This document shows, piece by piece, positions 10,279 through 20,619 of a stretch of DNA of 53,336 nucleotides; position 1 is the first letter of the stretch, and every line of letters starts with the position of its first letter. The DNA lies in NCBI GenBank assembly GCA_025057955.1, contig JANXER010000007.1, positions 1 to 53,336 of the forward strand. The letters are read 5' to 3'. Source of the DNA: Candidatus Methanomethylicaceae archaeon. Its GTDB lineage: Archaea > Thermoproteota > Methanomethylicia > Methanomethylicales > Methanomethylicaceae. A program made the translations under genes and the position numbers. Below the pieces are notes generated by a model. It did not search any database. It was not told the origin of the DNA and saw nothing but the letters and a program-made list of their open reading frames with translations.

Positions 10279-12426
10279 ATGAATGAAAGCTTAATACTTA
10301 GAGTGGCTGAAGCAAGATCACAGGATGTAGGAAGAGGTCTTGCAAGAATAAGTCGCCAAGTCATGTCTAAGCTGGGTTTAAGGCCCGGCGACTTCATATC
10401 AATTACAGGACAGAAGACTACTGTTGCTCGCGTTTGGCCTCTTTATGAAGATGAAGATGCAGAAATTATAAGAATTGATGGAATAATACGTCATAATGCT
10501 GGAACTTCAACAGGTGATGCTGTAAAGGTTTCTGCTATTGAGCTTAAGCCTGCTACTAAGCTTATTCTTGCACCTGCTGAGAAGATAATTTTTGGTTCTG
10601 ATTTCAATGATTATGTAAGGCATATGCTCAAGGATATTCCTGTTACAAAGGGAGATACCATACCCATACCAGTGCTTGGGGAAGCTTTGAGACTCATTGT
10701 GGTCTCAGTTCAACCCTCTCCTTCTGCATATGTAACAGGGGATACTGAGATATCCATAAAGGAGGAGCCAGTGAAAGAGTTGGAAGCAGCTATTCCTAGA
10801 GTCACTTACGAAGACATAGGTGATTTAGAAGATGCAAAAATAAAGATTAGAGAGATGATAGAGCTACCAATGAAACATCCTGAGCTATTTAAACACCTAG
10901 GAATTGAACCTCCTAAGGGGATATTACTCTATGGCCCTCCCGGCTGTGGAAAGACGCTATTAGCTAAGGCTGTTGCTACTGAATCTGGCGCAAACTTCCT
11001 TTCCATAAATGGGCCTGAAATTATGAGCAAATTCTATGGAGAATCAGAAAGTAGACTCAGAGAGATATTTAGTGAAGCTGAAAGATCAGCACCTAGCATA
11101 ATATTCATTGATGAAATAGACTCCATAGCTCCAAAGAGGGAGGAAGTAACTGGAGAGGTAGAGCGTCGTGTAGTAGCTCAGCTATTAACATTAATGGATG
11201 GGCTTAAGTCTAGAGGACAGGTAGTAGTTATAGCTGCTACAAATAGGCCAGATGCTGTAGATCCAGCACTTCGTAGACCAGGAAGATTTGATAGAGAAAT
11301 TGCTATATCCATGCCAGATAAAAAGGCTAGGGCTGAGATTCTACAAGTTCACTTGAGAAATATGCCCTTGGATAATGATGTCAATATTAATGAACTTGCA
11401 GAATTAACTCACGGTTATAGTGGTGCAGATCTTGCAGCATTAGCTAGAGAGGCTGCAATGAGGGCCTTGAGGAGATTCCTTCCAAAGATAGATTTAGAGA
11501 AAAAAACCATTCCCGCTAACATACTTAAGAATTTGAAAGTTGGTAGATGCGACTTCTTTGAGGCAATGAAGGATATAACTCCATCAGCTCTAAGGGAAAT
11601 CTATGTAGAAGTTCCAGAGGTACATTGGGATGACATAGGAGGATTGGAGGATGTTAAAAAACAATTGAAAGAAATGGCAGAGTGGCCAGTCAAACACCCT
11701 GAACTATTTGAACAGATGGGAATAACTCCTCCTAAGGGAATATTACTCTACGGCCCTCCTGGAACTGGAAAGACGCTATTAGCTAAGGCTGTTGCTACTG
11801 AATCTGGCGCAAACTTCATAAGTGTAAGAGGACCAGAAGTGCTAAGCAAATGGGTTGGCGAATCTGAGAAAGCAATTAGAGAAATCTTCAAAAAAGCAAG
11901 GCAAGCAGCGCCTTGTGTTATTTTCTTTGATGAAATAGACTCCATAGCTCCAGTAAGAGGTGGAAGATTTGACTCAGGTGTTACTGAAAGAATGGTGAAC
12001 CAACTTCTCTCTGAGATGGATGGTTTAATACCACTAAGAGGCGTTGTTGTAATAGCTGCTACAAATAGACCGGATATGCTGGATCCTGCCCTTTTGAGAC
12101 CAGGAAGATTCGATAGATTGGTCTATGTGCCCTTACCTGATAAGAAGGCTAGAGAGGAAATCTTCAAGGTTCATACAAGGAAAATGCCACTTGCAGAAGA
12201 TGTCAACTTTTCAGTTCTTTCAGAAAAAACTGAAGGTTATACTGGTGCTGATATTGAAGCCATATGTAGAGAAGCTGCTTTAAATGCCTTGAGGGAAGAG
12301 ATGAAGCCAAAGAAAGTAGAGATGAGACACTTTGAAGCAGCTCTTAAGATTATTCCTAGGAGTGTATCCTCTGAAGATATTAGAAGATACGAAGCTTTGA
12401 AAGAAACTTTAAAATTCTATCACTGA
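10279..12426 (+). CDS. Cdc48/VAT-type AAA+ ATPase (two AAA domains)
   Basis: [25 protein letters not shown]-domain; two Walker A GPPG[CT][17 protein letters not shown] and [12 protein letters not shown] copies. Confidence 0.96.
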   Translation: MNESLILRVAEARSQDVGRGLARISRQVMSKLGLRPGDFISITGQKTTVARVWPLYEDEDAEIIRIDGIIRHNAGTSTGDAVKVSAIELKPATKLILAPAEKIIFGSDFNDYVRHMLKDIPVTKGDTIPIPVLGEALRLIVVSVQPSPSAYVTGDTEISIKEEPVKELEAAIPRVTYEDIGDLEDAKIKIREMIELPMKHPELFKHLGIEPPKGILLYGPPGCGKTLLAKAVATESGANFLSINGPEIMSKFYGESESRLREIFSEAERSAPSIIFIDEIDSIAPKREEVTGEVERRVVAQLLTLMDGLKSRGQVVVIAATNRPDAVDPALRRPGRFDREIAISMPDKKARAEILQVHLRNMPLDNDVNINELAELTHGYSGADLAALAREAAMRALRRFLPKIDLEKKTIPANILKNLKVGRCDFFEAMKDITPSALREIYVEVPEVHWDDIGGLEDVKKQLKEMAEWPVKHPELFEQMGITPPKGILLYGPPGTGKTLLAKAVATESGANFISVRGPEVLSKWVGESEKAIREIFKKARQAAPCVIFFDEIDSIAPVRGGRFDSGVTERMVNQLLSEMDGLIPLRGVVVIAATNRPDMLDPALLRPGRFDRLVYVPLPDKKAREEIFKVHTRKMPLAEDVNFSVLSEKTEGYTGADIEAICREAALNALREEMKPKKVEMRHFEAALKIIPRSVSSEDIRRYEALKETLKFYH

Positions 12427-13964
12427 CGTTTATACATTCTATAAATTTTATTCAATCCCTCGAGCAATGCATTAACAGAGGTCATTACAATATCGCCTCC
12501 AACTGCTAATCCTCTCGCAATTCTTCCATTTTTATCCTCAAGTACAACTTCAACTGAGCAAAGTGAATCTGTTCCTCCTGAAATGGCCTCAAGCTTATAA
12601 TTCAAAAGCTTAACCTCCTCTCCTATAGCGCTCTGTATAGCTTTTGCAGCAGCATCCACTGGTCCAATTCCAACTCCTGCTGCAATCCTTCTCCCTTCTC
12701 CTAACGCAATTTGAACAGAGGCTGTTGGTGTAATTTTGTTTCCAGTTATTATCAAAGCTTCATCAAGCCTTACTATTTTCTCTGCCTCTGGGAGAGCCCC
12801 CATGACCTCTTCTACTATTGCAATTACATCTTCCTCTATGATTTTCTTTTTTCTTGCTGCTAGTTTCTTAACTTTATCTACAACCTCTTTTATTTTTTCA
12901 TCTGAAAGATTAAATCTCTCCTTTACAAATGATGCTACAGCATGTCTTCCTGTGTGTTTCCCCATGACTATTCTTCTAGTTTGTCCCACCATCTCTGGTC
13001 TAAGAGGCTCATAACTTTCAGCTTTTGCAAGCACTCCATGAACATGTATTCCAGCCTCATGTGCAAAAGCATTATCTCCAACTATTGGAAAATTCGGCAT
13101 TAGCTTTATCATACTATATTTTTCAACAAGTTTAGACGTCTCTTTTAACATACTTAATTTTATTCCTGTATTTACTCTATACATTGCAAAAAGGGCTGTT
13201 ATTGTTTGTTCTACACTAGCATTTCCAGCTCTTTCTCCTAACCCATTTACTGTTGTATGTACCTGTTCAGCTCCTGCTTTAACACCAGCTAATGTATTTG
13301 CTACAGCTAAACCAAAATCATTATGGCAATGTACTGAGATTGGTTTTTTCAAAACTTTCTTCAATTCATAAATTAAATTAAACATTGCTTCAGGTTCCAT
13401 CACTCCAACTGTATCTGGAACATTGTGAATGTCTGCACCACATTCTTCTACGCTTTTATAGAATTTTATCAATCTCTCTAAAGGACTTCTTGTAGCATCT
13501 TCGCATGAAAATTCGCATTCAAGGCCATGCATTTTAACATATTCAGTACATTTAATAGCTTGAGAAAGTGCCTCCTCTTCATTCATTCTTAGCTTATACT
13601 TTAGATGTATATCTGATGTTGCTATAAATATATGAACTCTATCCACATTAGCCTTAATACAAGCATTTATATCTTCAATCACACATCTAGCTAATCCACA
13701 TACCTTTGCTCTTAATCCAAGATCCTTCATTCTTTTTACTGCTTGTAATTCATCTTCAGAATTTATTGGAAATCCACCCTCTATGACATCTACTCCAAGT
13801 TCATCAAGCTTCTTCGCAATTTCCAATTTCTCTTCCAATGTAAAACATACACCTGGTGTTTGTTCACCATCCCTCAAGGTAGTATCAAAGACGTAAACTC
13901 TCCTAGGTAGATGGGCTCTTTCTCTTACTGGTTGTATAAAATCACTTACGAAAATCCCTTCCAT
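12420..13964 (-). CDS. 2-isopropylmalate synthase/(R)-citramalate synthase family
   Basis: [44 protein letters not shown]-terminal LeuA allosteric domain; precise substrate unresolved. Confidence 0.9.
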   Translation of the reverse strand: MEGIFVSDFIQPVRERAHLPRRVYVFDTTLRDGEQTPGVCFTLEEKLEIAKKLDELGVDVIEGGFPINSEDELQAVKRMKDLGLRAKVCGLARCVIEDINACIKANVDRVHIFIATSDIHLKYKLRMNEEEALSQAIKCTEYVKMHGLECEFSCEDATRSPLERLIKFYKSVEECGADIHNVPDTVGVMEPEAMFNLIYELKKVLKKPISVHCHNDFGLAVANTLAGVKAGAEQVHTTVNGLGERAGNASVEQTITALFAMYRVNTGIKLSMLKETSKLVEKYSMIKLMPNFPIVGDNAFAHEAGIHVHGVLAKAESYEPLRPEMVGQTRRIVMGKHTGRHAVASFVKERFNLSDEKIKEVVDKVKKLAARKKKIIEEDVIAIVEEVMGALPEAEKIVRLDEALIITGNKITPTASVQIALGEGRRIAAGVGIGPVDAAAKAIQSAIGEEVKLLNYKLEAISGGTDSLCSVEVVLEDKNGRIARGLAVGGDIVMTSVNALLEGLNKIYRMYKRQ

Positions 13965-14022
13965 AACATTTCCCCAAGATTTATAAATTACCATCACCAA
14001 TATAATCATATTGGTGTAATTC

Positions 14023-14391
14023 ATGAAGAAAGAGTTAAGTGAAAAATTTAAAAAGAAAATGGGCTTTGTTCCAAGTATAATGGAATTAGCCACAGAATTA
14101 GATCCTAAATTAACCATGTTCTATGAATTCTGTGATTCAACTATTCAAGAAGATGGTGCTTTACCCTCAAAGATAAAAATGTTAATAATAATGGCCATGG
14201 GTGCACAACGTCATTGCAAGGAATGTGTAGTATCCGCTATGCGTGGAGCTTATAAAAAAGGAGCAACTATTGAGGAAATTCTAGAGACAATAAGATGTAT
14301 AGCAGTGGCTGGTGGTGCTCCTGCTCTCTCTGCTTGTAAGGATGCATTACAACTTCTAAAGGAAGGGAAACTCAAGGAAGAGGGTTGCTAG
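14023..14391 (+). CDS. Carboxymuconolactone decarboxylase/AhpD-like protein
   Basis: GAQRHCKECVVSAMRGAYKKGATIEEILE CxxC motif. Confidence 0.85.
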   Translation: MKKELSEKFKKKMGFVPSIMELATELDPKLTMFYEFCDSTIQEDGALPSKIKMLIIMAMGAQRHCKECVVSAMRGAYKKGATIEEILETIRCIAVAGGAPALSACKDALQLLKEGKLKEEGC

Positions 14392-14397
14392 TGAATA

Positions 14398-15171
14398 ATG
14401 GTTGAAGGGCCTACAGCTAGAGCATATTCTATTAAAATTAGTAATGAATTCAAGGATGAAGTAATTTCTGAAATATTCACTAGATCTAAGAAAGTTTTAA
14501 TAGATATAAGAGAAATCATTGGTAGAAAATTTTCAGGAGCAACTTCTTTAGGGAAAAACATATTGCTTTTTTTTGAAGATATTGCCATAAGAATTCACTT
14601 AATGCTCTATGGAACAATTCACATCTATAGAAAAAATGATGAACTCATTAAACCAAAAGAAAGAGCTAGATTAATAATTATTGGAAATAATAAAAAATTA
14701 GTGGTTTTCAATGCACCAATCATTGAAATTAATAAGAAGGATTTTTTAATTGATAATTTAAGAAATACTCTAGGTCCTGATCCTTTAAATGAACAATGGG
14801 ATGAAGAGAAGGCTTTGAAAAATTTACTAAATTTTCCTAATGAAAAGATTGGAGTAATTCTTCTTAATCAATCAATTATAGCAGGGATTGGAAATATAAT
14901 TAGAAATGAAATTCTATTCAGAGTGGGTATAAATCCAGAGAGAAAGGTAAGTGAAATTTCTAAGGAAAAATTAAATAATATTGTGAAAATTTATTATGAA
15001 CTTAGTCATGAGTTTTTAGATTTAAAACTTAATAGCCGCAGCATAAGAGAAATATTAATGGTTTACAATAAATTTAATCAATCTTGTAAAGTTTGTGGTA
15101 ATAAAATAATATTCTATATTCAGCAGCCAATTAAGAGAAAAACCTTTGTATGTAGTAATTGCCAAAGATAA
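14398..15171 (+). CDS. Nei/Fpg (endonuclease VIII)-like DNA glycosylase with Val at position 2
   Basis: N-terminal MVEGP; GAGIGNIIRNEILFRVGINPERKV-type H2TH region (IIAGIGNIIRNEILFRVGINPERKV); C-terminal zinc finger CKVCG...CSNC. Confidence 0.87.
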   Translation: MVEGPTARAYSIKISNEFKDEVISEIFTRSKKVLIDIREIIGRKFSGATSLGKNILLFFEDIAIRIHLMLYGTIHIYRKNDELIKPKERARLIIIGNNKKLVVFNAPIIEINKKDFLIDNLRNTLGPDPLNEQWDEEKALKNLLNFPNEKIGVILLNQSIIAGIGNIIRNEILFRVGINPERKVSEISKEKLNNIVKIYYELSHEFLDLKLNSRSIREILMVYNKFNQSCKVCGNKIIFYIQQPIKRKTFVCSNCQR

Positions 15172-15173
15172 GA

Positions 15174-15740
15174 CTATTCGTAGAGTACTCCAAGATCTTT
15201 GAGCTTTTGATATATTTTGTTAACAGCAGTCTTCACTTCATCTTCATGTTTTGCTCCAGTACAGACCATTTTTCCAGAGGAGAAAATTAAAAGAACCACC
15301 TTTGGTTCACTCATTCTATATATTAAGCCCGGAAATTGCTCTGGCTCATACATCACATTATCAAGTAAATATGCTGCCTTCTCCAAGTTAACTTCAGCAT
15401 TTAGATTTGCAGAAGCTACTATATTCTGTATTTGTATTTCAGGCTCCCCTATAATTACTATATTCTTTTCCTTCAGATTCTTTATAATTTTGCTTATGGC
15501 ACTATGTACTTCTTTTTCAGATTTTGCTCCAGTACAGACCATTTTTCCAGAGGAGAAAATTAAAGTTGCAGTTCTAGGCTTTGATAGTCTATATATTAAG
15601 CCCGGAAATTGCTCTGGATTATACTCTACTCCAGGAACGTTTGCAGATATCACATTGAGATCTATCGTCTGGTTAATTGTTATAGATGCAACGACGTTTT
15701 CAATTTTAAATGAAGGTTTCAACACAGCAAATCTCTCCAA
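15174..15740 (-). CDS. tbp: TATA-box binding protein
   Basis: Two direct repeats each with [12 protein letters not shown] / [12 protein letters not shown] motifs. Confidence 0.97.
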   Translation of the reverse strand: MERFAVLKPSFKIENVVASITINQTIDLNVISANVPGVEYNPEQFPGLIYRLSKPRTATLIFSSGKMVCTGAKSEKEVHSAISKIIKNLKEKNIVIIGEPEIQIQNIVASANLNAEVNLEKAAYLLDNVMYEPEQFPGLIYRMSEPKVVLLIFSSGKMVCTGAKHEDEVKTAVNKIYQKLKDLGVLYE

Positions 15741-15767
15741 GATTAATTTCTAATAATTTTAAAAAAT

Positions 15768-16325
15768 TTAAATCTTTGTATTTTTCTCTCTTGGGATAAG
15801 TATTATCACTATAATAAAGAATATCAGCCCTATCATAATCAATGGATTTCTAAGCCATAGAAATGGATATCCTAAATAGGGCAAATACCAGACAAGCTTT
15901 CCAATAATCATGTCTTCAGATATCCATGATTTTGGATTATTTGGATTAAAATCTGGATAGAGATTTGCATCGCCCTTTGTTAATATATAATATTTACCAC
16001 CAATTTCCACTTTTTGAATAGCTCTATGAAGTATTGGTGGAGGATCATATATTGTAACTATAAATAAATCATAAATTTTCGTATTTGGGGATTTATAAAC
16101 CACAATGTCTCCTATGGGCCTTTCTCCAGCCAATATTTCATAGCCTTGAACCTTCTTTATGAATACTATGGAGCCCGTGGGAACGGTTGGCTCCATACTT
16201 CCAGATGCAACCACAGTAATTGGCATATTGGTACCAGAGATTGTTCTAAGTATTCCAATGGTTAATATGAAAAAAAGTAATATTATTAAAAACTTCTTAT
16301 TATTCTTTAATAGGCCCCAATCCAA
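15768..16325 (-). CDS. Signal peptidase I (archaeal/ER type); start uncertain
   Basis: TM segment then VVASGSMEPTVPTGSIVFIKKV, HRAIQKVEIGGKYYILTKGDAN, C-terminal TM; ORF open to 16349, overlapping porB. Confidence 0.88.
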   Translation of the reverse strand: MDWGLLKNNKKFLIILLFFILTIGILRTISGTNMPITVVASGSMEPTVPTGSIVFIKKVQGYEILAGERPIGDIVVYKSPNTKIYDLFIVTIYDPPPILHRAIQKVEIGGKYYILTKGDANLYPDFNPNNPKSWISEDMIIGKLVWYLPYLGYPFLWLRNPLIMIGLIFFIIVIILIPREKNTKI

Positions 16326-17211
16326 ATTTTTCAGCATTTTTATCAGCAATTTCCTGAATTTTATTTATTTCATTTTCACTTATATGCTTAAATCTTCCTT
16401 GTAATTCTAAGTATTTTCTTACAGGTTCCCTTTTTGGTACTTGAACTGTTAATCTTGTTACTCCTCTATCGACTTCATATAATGGCCATAGTCCAGTTAA
16501 GACTGCTAATCTTCCTATTTCAATCCCTAAACTTGGATCAAATCTCCATCCAGTAGTACAAGGAGTTAATACATGAAGTAGCGAAGGCCCTTCTACATCA
16601 AGCCCCTTTCTCACTTTATTCATTAGATCTATTGGATATGATGGACATGCAGTTGCAGCATATGGTATCCCATGAGCTATGGCAATTCCTACTAAATCTT
16701 TCTTATGAGTTCTTTGTCCAATCGATCTAGCTCCTGGTGGTGATGTTGTTGTGGCTGCAGCATAAGGTGTAGCTGAGCTCCTCTGAATTCCAGTATTCAT
16801 ATAAGCCTCATTATCATAGCATATATATAATAAATCATGACCTCTTTCGAGCGCTCCACTTAATGCTTGAATACCAATATCAAAAGTTCCTCCATCTCCA
16901 CTAATTACCATTACATGAAAATCTTCATTACTCTTTCCTTTCTTTCTTAAAGCTTTAAGAGCACTTTCTATCCCTGCGGCAACTGCTGCAGAATTTTCAA
17001 ATCCTAAATGTATCCAAGGCACTCTCCATGCAGTTTGTGGAAAGTAAGATGTAGATACTTCAAGACAGCTTGTTGCTGTGACTACTACAACATTACCTCC
17101 AGAGGCCTTCAAAATTTGCCTTACAGCAGTTCCCACTGTACAACCTGCGCATAATCTATGACCAGGAGCTAAGTATTCATCCCTTGGCAAATCCTTTATT
17201 GTTTTAAACAT
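16300..17211 (-). CDS. porB: Pyruvate (2-oxoacid):ferredoxin oxidoreductase, beta subunit
   Basis: GHRLCAGCTVGTAVRQIL, TPP motif ISGDGGTFDIGIQALSGALERGHDLLYICYDNEAYMNTGIQRS. Confidence 0.93.
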   Translation of the reverse strand: MFKTIKDLPRDEYLAPGHRLCAGCTVGTAVRQILKASGGNVVVVTATSCLEVSTSYFPQTAWRVPWIHLGFENSAAVAAGIESALKALRKKGKSNEDFHVMVISGDGGTFDIGIQALSGALERGHDLLYICYDNEAYMNTGIQRSSATPYAAATTTSPPGARSIGQRTHKKDLVGIAIAHGIPYAATACPSYPIDLMNKVRKGLDVEGPSLLHVLTPCTTGWRFDPSLGIEIGRLAVLTGLWPLYEVDRGVTRLTVQVPKREPVRKYLELQGRFKHISENEINKIQEIADKNAEKFGLGPIKE

Positions 17212-17214
17212 TTT

Positions 17215-18381
17215 TCACTCCCTCAATCCTATATAAATGCAAGGTTTTCTCCTTCCTGATAATCCTACATCTTTTATTATTTTATACATTTGTTTGAAAT
17301 CATCAATTGTTATATCTCTACCTCCTAGCCCTCCCACAAAGCTTTGTACAGGTATTATTTTAGAAGAATCATAAAGGGTTGTTACGATTTCAGTGAAAAG
17401 TGGATGTCCTATTCCTCCCGGCGTTAATGCTCTATCTAGAACTCCTATGCTTTTCACGTCCTCAAACACTTCTATAATATCATTCTTTGGAAATGGACGA
17501 AAACATCTTATGGAAATTAGACCTACTTTTTCCCCCTCTTTTCTTAGACTATCCACAACTATTTTAGCTGTGCTACTAACTGCTCCCATTGTAATCAATG
17601 CATAATCAGCATCCTCCATCATATATGTGGAAATATTTCCATAAGTTCTTCCAAATAATTCTCCAAACTCTCTATTCACTTCATTTATATTTTTTCTACT
17701 TCTTTCAATAGCATCTATTATTTGATATCTCATTTCATAATAATATTCTGGTGGCCCAACAACACCTATAGTATAAGCTAATTTTGGAGAGAGCCTATTG
17801 AATAATGGCTTTGAAGGTATGAATTCTCTAACCAACTCCTCATCAGGCAATATTAATACCTCATTAATATGACTTAATATGAAGCCATCTAGATTTATCA
17901 TTACTGGTAACAATACCTCCTCAGCAATTTTAAATGCTTGAATTGTGGCATCAAAGGCCTCTTGTACTGAATTCACCCAAAATTGTATCCATCCTACATC
18001 CCTTTCAGCCATAGCATCAGAATGATCATTCCAAATGTTCAATGGATGAGAGAGCGCTCTATTAACATTTGCCATTACTATTGAAGTTCTAAGCGATGAT
18101 GCCATGAAAAGAACTTCATGCATATATGCAAGACCTTGTGAAGATGTTGCAGTGAATGTTCTTGCACCAGTTAATGATGAACCAATGCAAGCGCTTAGAG
18201 CAGAATGCTCTGATTCCACATTTATATATTCTGCATCCAATAATCCATCTGCAACAAACTCCGATAGTTTTTCTACAATTGGTGTTTGAGGGGTTATTGG
18301 ATATGCTGCTATTACATCAACATCTGCCATTTTTACAGCATATGCAACTGCATAATTTCCACTTAGGGCAACCCTCTTCAT
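17215..18381 (-). CDS. porA: Pyruvate (2-oxoacid):ferredoxin oxidoreductase, alpha subunit
   Basis: AYPITPQTPIVEKLSEFVADG, ESEHSALSACIGSSLTGARTFTATSSQGL. Confidence 0.94.
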   Translation of the reverse strand: MKRVALSGNYAVAYAVKMADVDVIAAYPITPQTPIVEKLSEFVADGLLDAEYINVESEHSALSACIGSSLTGARTFTATSSQGLAYMHEVLFMASSLRTSIVMANVNRALSHPLNIWNDHSDAMAERDVGWIQFWVNSVQEAFDATIQAFKIAEEVLLPVMINLDGFILSHINEVLILPDEELVREFIPSKPLFNRLSPKLAYTIGVVGPPEYYYEMRYQIIDAIERSRKNINEVNREFGELFGRTYGNISTYMMEDADYALITMGAVSSTAKIVVDSLRKEGEKVGLISIRCFRPFPKNDIIEVFEDVKSIGVLDRALTPGGIGHPLFTEIVTTLYDSSKIIPVQSFVGGLGGRDITIDDFKQMYKIIKDVGLSGRRKPCIYIGLRE

Positions 18382-18656
18382 AATCCTTCCTCCTTAATCA
18401 TTGTTATAGCTTTCACATTACAACTTCTCTGACATATTCCACATCCTTTACAAAATGATAAATTGACTTCGTAAGATTCATCCTCATTTCTAACTATCGC
18501 TCCCTCGGGACAGAAAATCCAACATAATCCACATTTTGTACATTTATTTTTATCTAAGACAGGTCTGAAAACCCTCCATTGAGCAACATTGTATTCTATT
18601 GAATTACCTGGCTCAATTATCATTGCTCCTATGGGTAGCTCCTTCCAGCTCTTCAT
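18378..18656 (-). CDS. porD: Pyruvate (2-oxoacid):ferredoxin oxidoreductase, delta (2x[4Fe-4S]) subunit
   Basis: CTKCGLCWIFCPEGAI...CKGCGICQRSCNVKAI, position between alpha and gamma. Confidence 0.93.
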   Translation of the reverse strand: MKSWKELPIGAMIIEPGNSIEYNVAQWRVFRPVLDKNKCTKCGLCWIFCPEGAIVRNEDESYEVNLSFCKGCGICQRSCNVKAITMIKEEGL

Positions 18657-19219
18657 AATAATCCTCCTCTATCAAAAATTAATGTGCGCTCATATGCCTC
18701 TTTTACTGCATTAAAGTTCTTCTCTGCAAGCACTCCTTTGAATTTTTCCTTTAAAACATTTTCTATGGTTTCAATCTTAACTATTCTTGTAGCTCTTATC
18801 AGAGCTCCTAATATTGCAGTATTAGTTACCGGAACTCCTAATTTTTCTATTGCAATTCTAGTAGCATCTACTGTAGCTATTTTACTTGCATTTGGAAATA
18901 TATTCAATAGAACTTCTGGACTTGAAGATGTATTAACTACTGCTATACCGTTCTTCTTTAATCCCCTTCCAACTCCATTATCATTACAAAGGCTCTTATC
19001 TAGAACTACAACAATATCTGGCTCATAGATTTGTGTTCTTAATAGAATTTCATTATCATTAATTCTTGTAAATGCGAGTACTGGGGCTCCTCTTCTCTCT
19101 GGACCAAAGGCTGCAAATGCTTGTGCATACTTTCCTTCATTTACTACAGCTGTGGCTAGAATTTCTGCTGCTGTAACTACTCCCTGTCCTCCTCTTCCAT
19201 GCCATCTTATCTCCAACAT
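18653..19219 (-). CDS. porG: Pyruvate (2-oxoacid):ferredoxin oxidoreductase, gamma subunit
   Basis: EIRWHGRGGQGVVTAAEILATAVVNEGKYAQAFAAFGPERRGAPV. Confidence 0.94.
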   Translation of the reverse strand: MLEIRWHGRGGQGVVTAAEILATAVVNEGKYAQAFAAFGPERRGAPVLAFTRINDNEILLRTQIYEPDIVVVLDKSLCNDNGVGRGLKKNGIAVVNTSSSPEVLLNIFPNASKIATVDATRIAIEKLGVPVTNTAILGALIRATRIVKIETIENVLKEKFKGVLAEKNFNAVKEAYERTLIFDRGGLL

Positions 19220-19317
19220 GACTGCTACACCATTAAAATAATTGTTATTTCTATAGTAATGTAATATTTAAAAATAGCTTTTTATTTAATGATAAATGCA
19301 AAATTTCAGGTGATGGT

Positions 19318-19731
19318 ATGGAAGAAATAATGAAATTAATAGGACAATACATAGATAATGGAAGAGGTTTTGAAGTAATCTTTGAAAAAGAAATCCCTAT
19401 CATCAATGAGCTTAAAGGAGTATCAAAGATAAAATTAAATGGAGAAGAAATTAAGGGTATAAGAAGAATAACAAAGAAGAAAATATTAGAAGATCATAAA
19501 GCCATCATTATTGAGAGTTCGAAAATTCTCATAGAAAATAAAATTCCATTTAAGGTTACAATTTTTCCAAAGGAGGTGATACTTAGATTTGATCTTGATC
19601 ACTATATACATCTATATCCTAATAAATGTATGATTATTGGCTTTAATGATATTAATGAACCTCCATTATACTTAATAAAAGATCAATTAAAGAAAATTAA
19701 GGAATTTAAAATATTAAAGCAGGTGAAGTAG
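19318..19731 (+). CDS. Hypothetical protein (137 aa)
   Basis: Intact ORF with ATG after 'ggtgat' SD-like sequence; no recognised family. Confidence 0.55.
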   Translation: MEEIMKLIGQYIDNGRGFEVIFEKEIPIINELKGVSKIKLNGEEIKGIRRITKKKILEDHKAIIIESSKILIENKIPFKVTIFPKEVILRFDLDHYIHLYPNKCMIIGFNDINEPPLYLIKDQLKKIKEFKILKQVK

Positions 19732-19748
19732 AAAGTGGGTGAAGTAGC

Positions 19749-19922
19749 ATGAATAAAATGATTATTATGTTTTGTCTCTCTTTAATTTTAATTTTCTCTC
19801 CCACCTTCATCTATTATGCTTTAAAAGATTCTTCAAGCAATATCATTCTAATATCTATAATACCTCTCATACTAGGTATTGTTATTTCCTTAATTCTAGA
19901 GAGATTAAAACTTCTCAAATAG
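19749..19922 (+). CDS. Small predicted membrane protein (57 aa, not in ORF track)
   Basis: Manual translation MNKMIIMFCLSLILIFSPTFIYYALKDSSSNIILISIIPLILGIVISLILERLKLLK: two hydrophobic helices. Confidence 0.5.
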   Translation: MNKMIIMFCLSLILIFSPTFIYYALKDSSSNIILISIIPLILGIVISLILERLKLLK

Positions 19923-19925
19923 CAT

Positions 19926-20426
19926 TTATCCATACAGCTTAGTTATCTTTTTATAATCCTCCAAAGTCTTCTTAATTCTTTTTACATCCTTTTCATTAAT
20001 CTCTCTTACAATCTTTGCTGGAATTCCCATTATCACACTATTGCTTGGTATCTTCTTTTCCTCTGGCACAAGCGCTCCTGCTGCTACTATACAATTCTCT
20101 CCTATTTCTGCACCACTTAGAATAATCGCTCCTATTCCAATTAATGAATTATTCCCTATTTTACAACCATGTATAACACATCTATGTGCTATTATACATT
20201 CATCCCCTATAACCACTGGAAAATCATAATCCGTATGTAAAATAGCACCATCCTGTATGCTGACATTTCTGCCAATTGTAATTCTTTCTATATCTCCCCT
20301 AAGAACAGCAAATGGCCATATGTTGGTTCCTCCTCCAATAATTACATCCCCTATTACTAATGCCATCTCATGGATATATGCTGATGGATCGATTATAGGC
20401 TTTTTTCCATTCAATTCCTTAATCAC
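19926..20426 (-). CDS. Gamma-class carbonic anhydrase-like left-handed beta-helix protein
   Basis: Hexapeptide repeats, VIGDECIIAHRCVIHGCKIGNNSLIGIGAIILSGAEIGENCIVAAGALV. Confidence 0.88.
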   Translation of the reverse strand: MIKELNGKKPIIDPSAYIHEMALVIGDVIIGGGTNIWPFAVLRGDIERITIGRNVSIQDGAILHTDYDFPVVIGDECIIAHRCVIHGCKIGNNSLIGIGAIILSGAEIGENCIVAAGALVPEEKKIPSNSVIMGIPAKIVREINEKDVKRIKKTLEDYKKITKLYG

Positions 20427-20619
20427 TCTTCTTCACCCTGTTACTTGTGAAATACTTAAGTGTATTAATTCATTCTGGTACTTTATAATCATTGAAAAGG
20501 CTCTAAATCGATTCAATATCTAGAATAAATAGCACTAATGTGCTCTTAAATTCTTAGGAATTTCATATTAAACTAATCCTTTTATATTATTTTGCTATTA
20601 AATCTATTTAGGTGTACAA

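Noticed and set aside
15217-15753. Plus-strand 178-aa ORF with internal repeats
   Set aside because: Antisense shadow of the TBP gene; the repeats reflect the TBP duplication.
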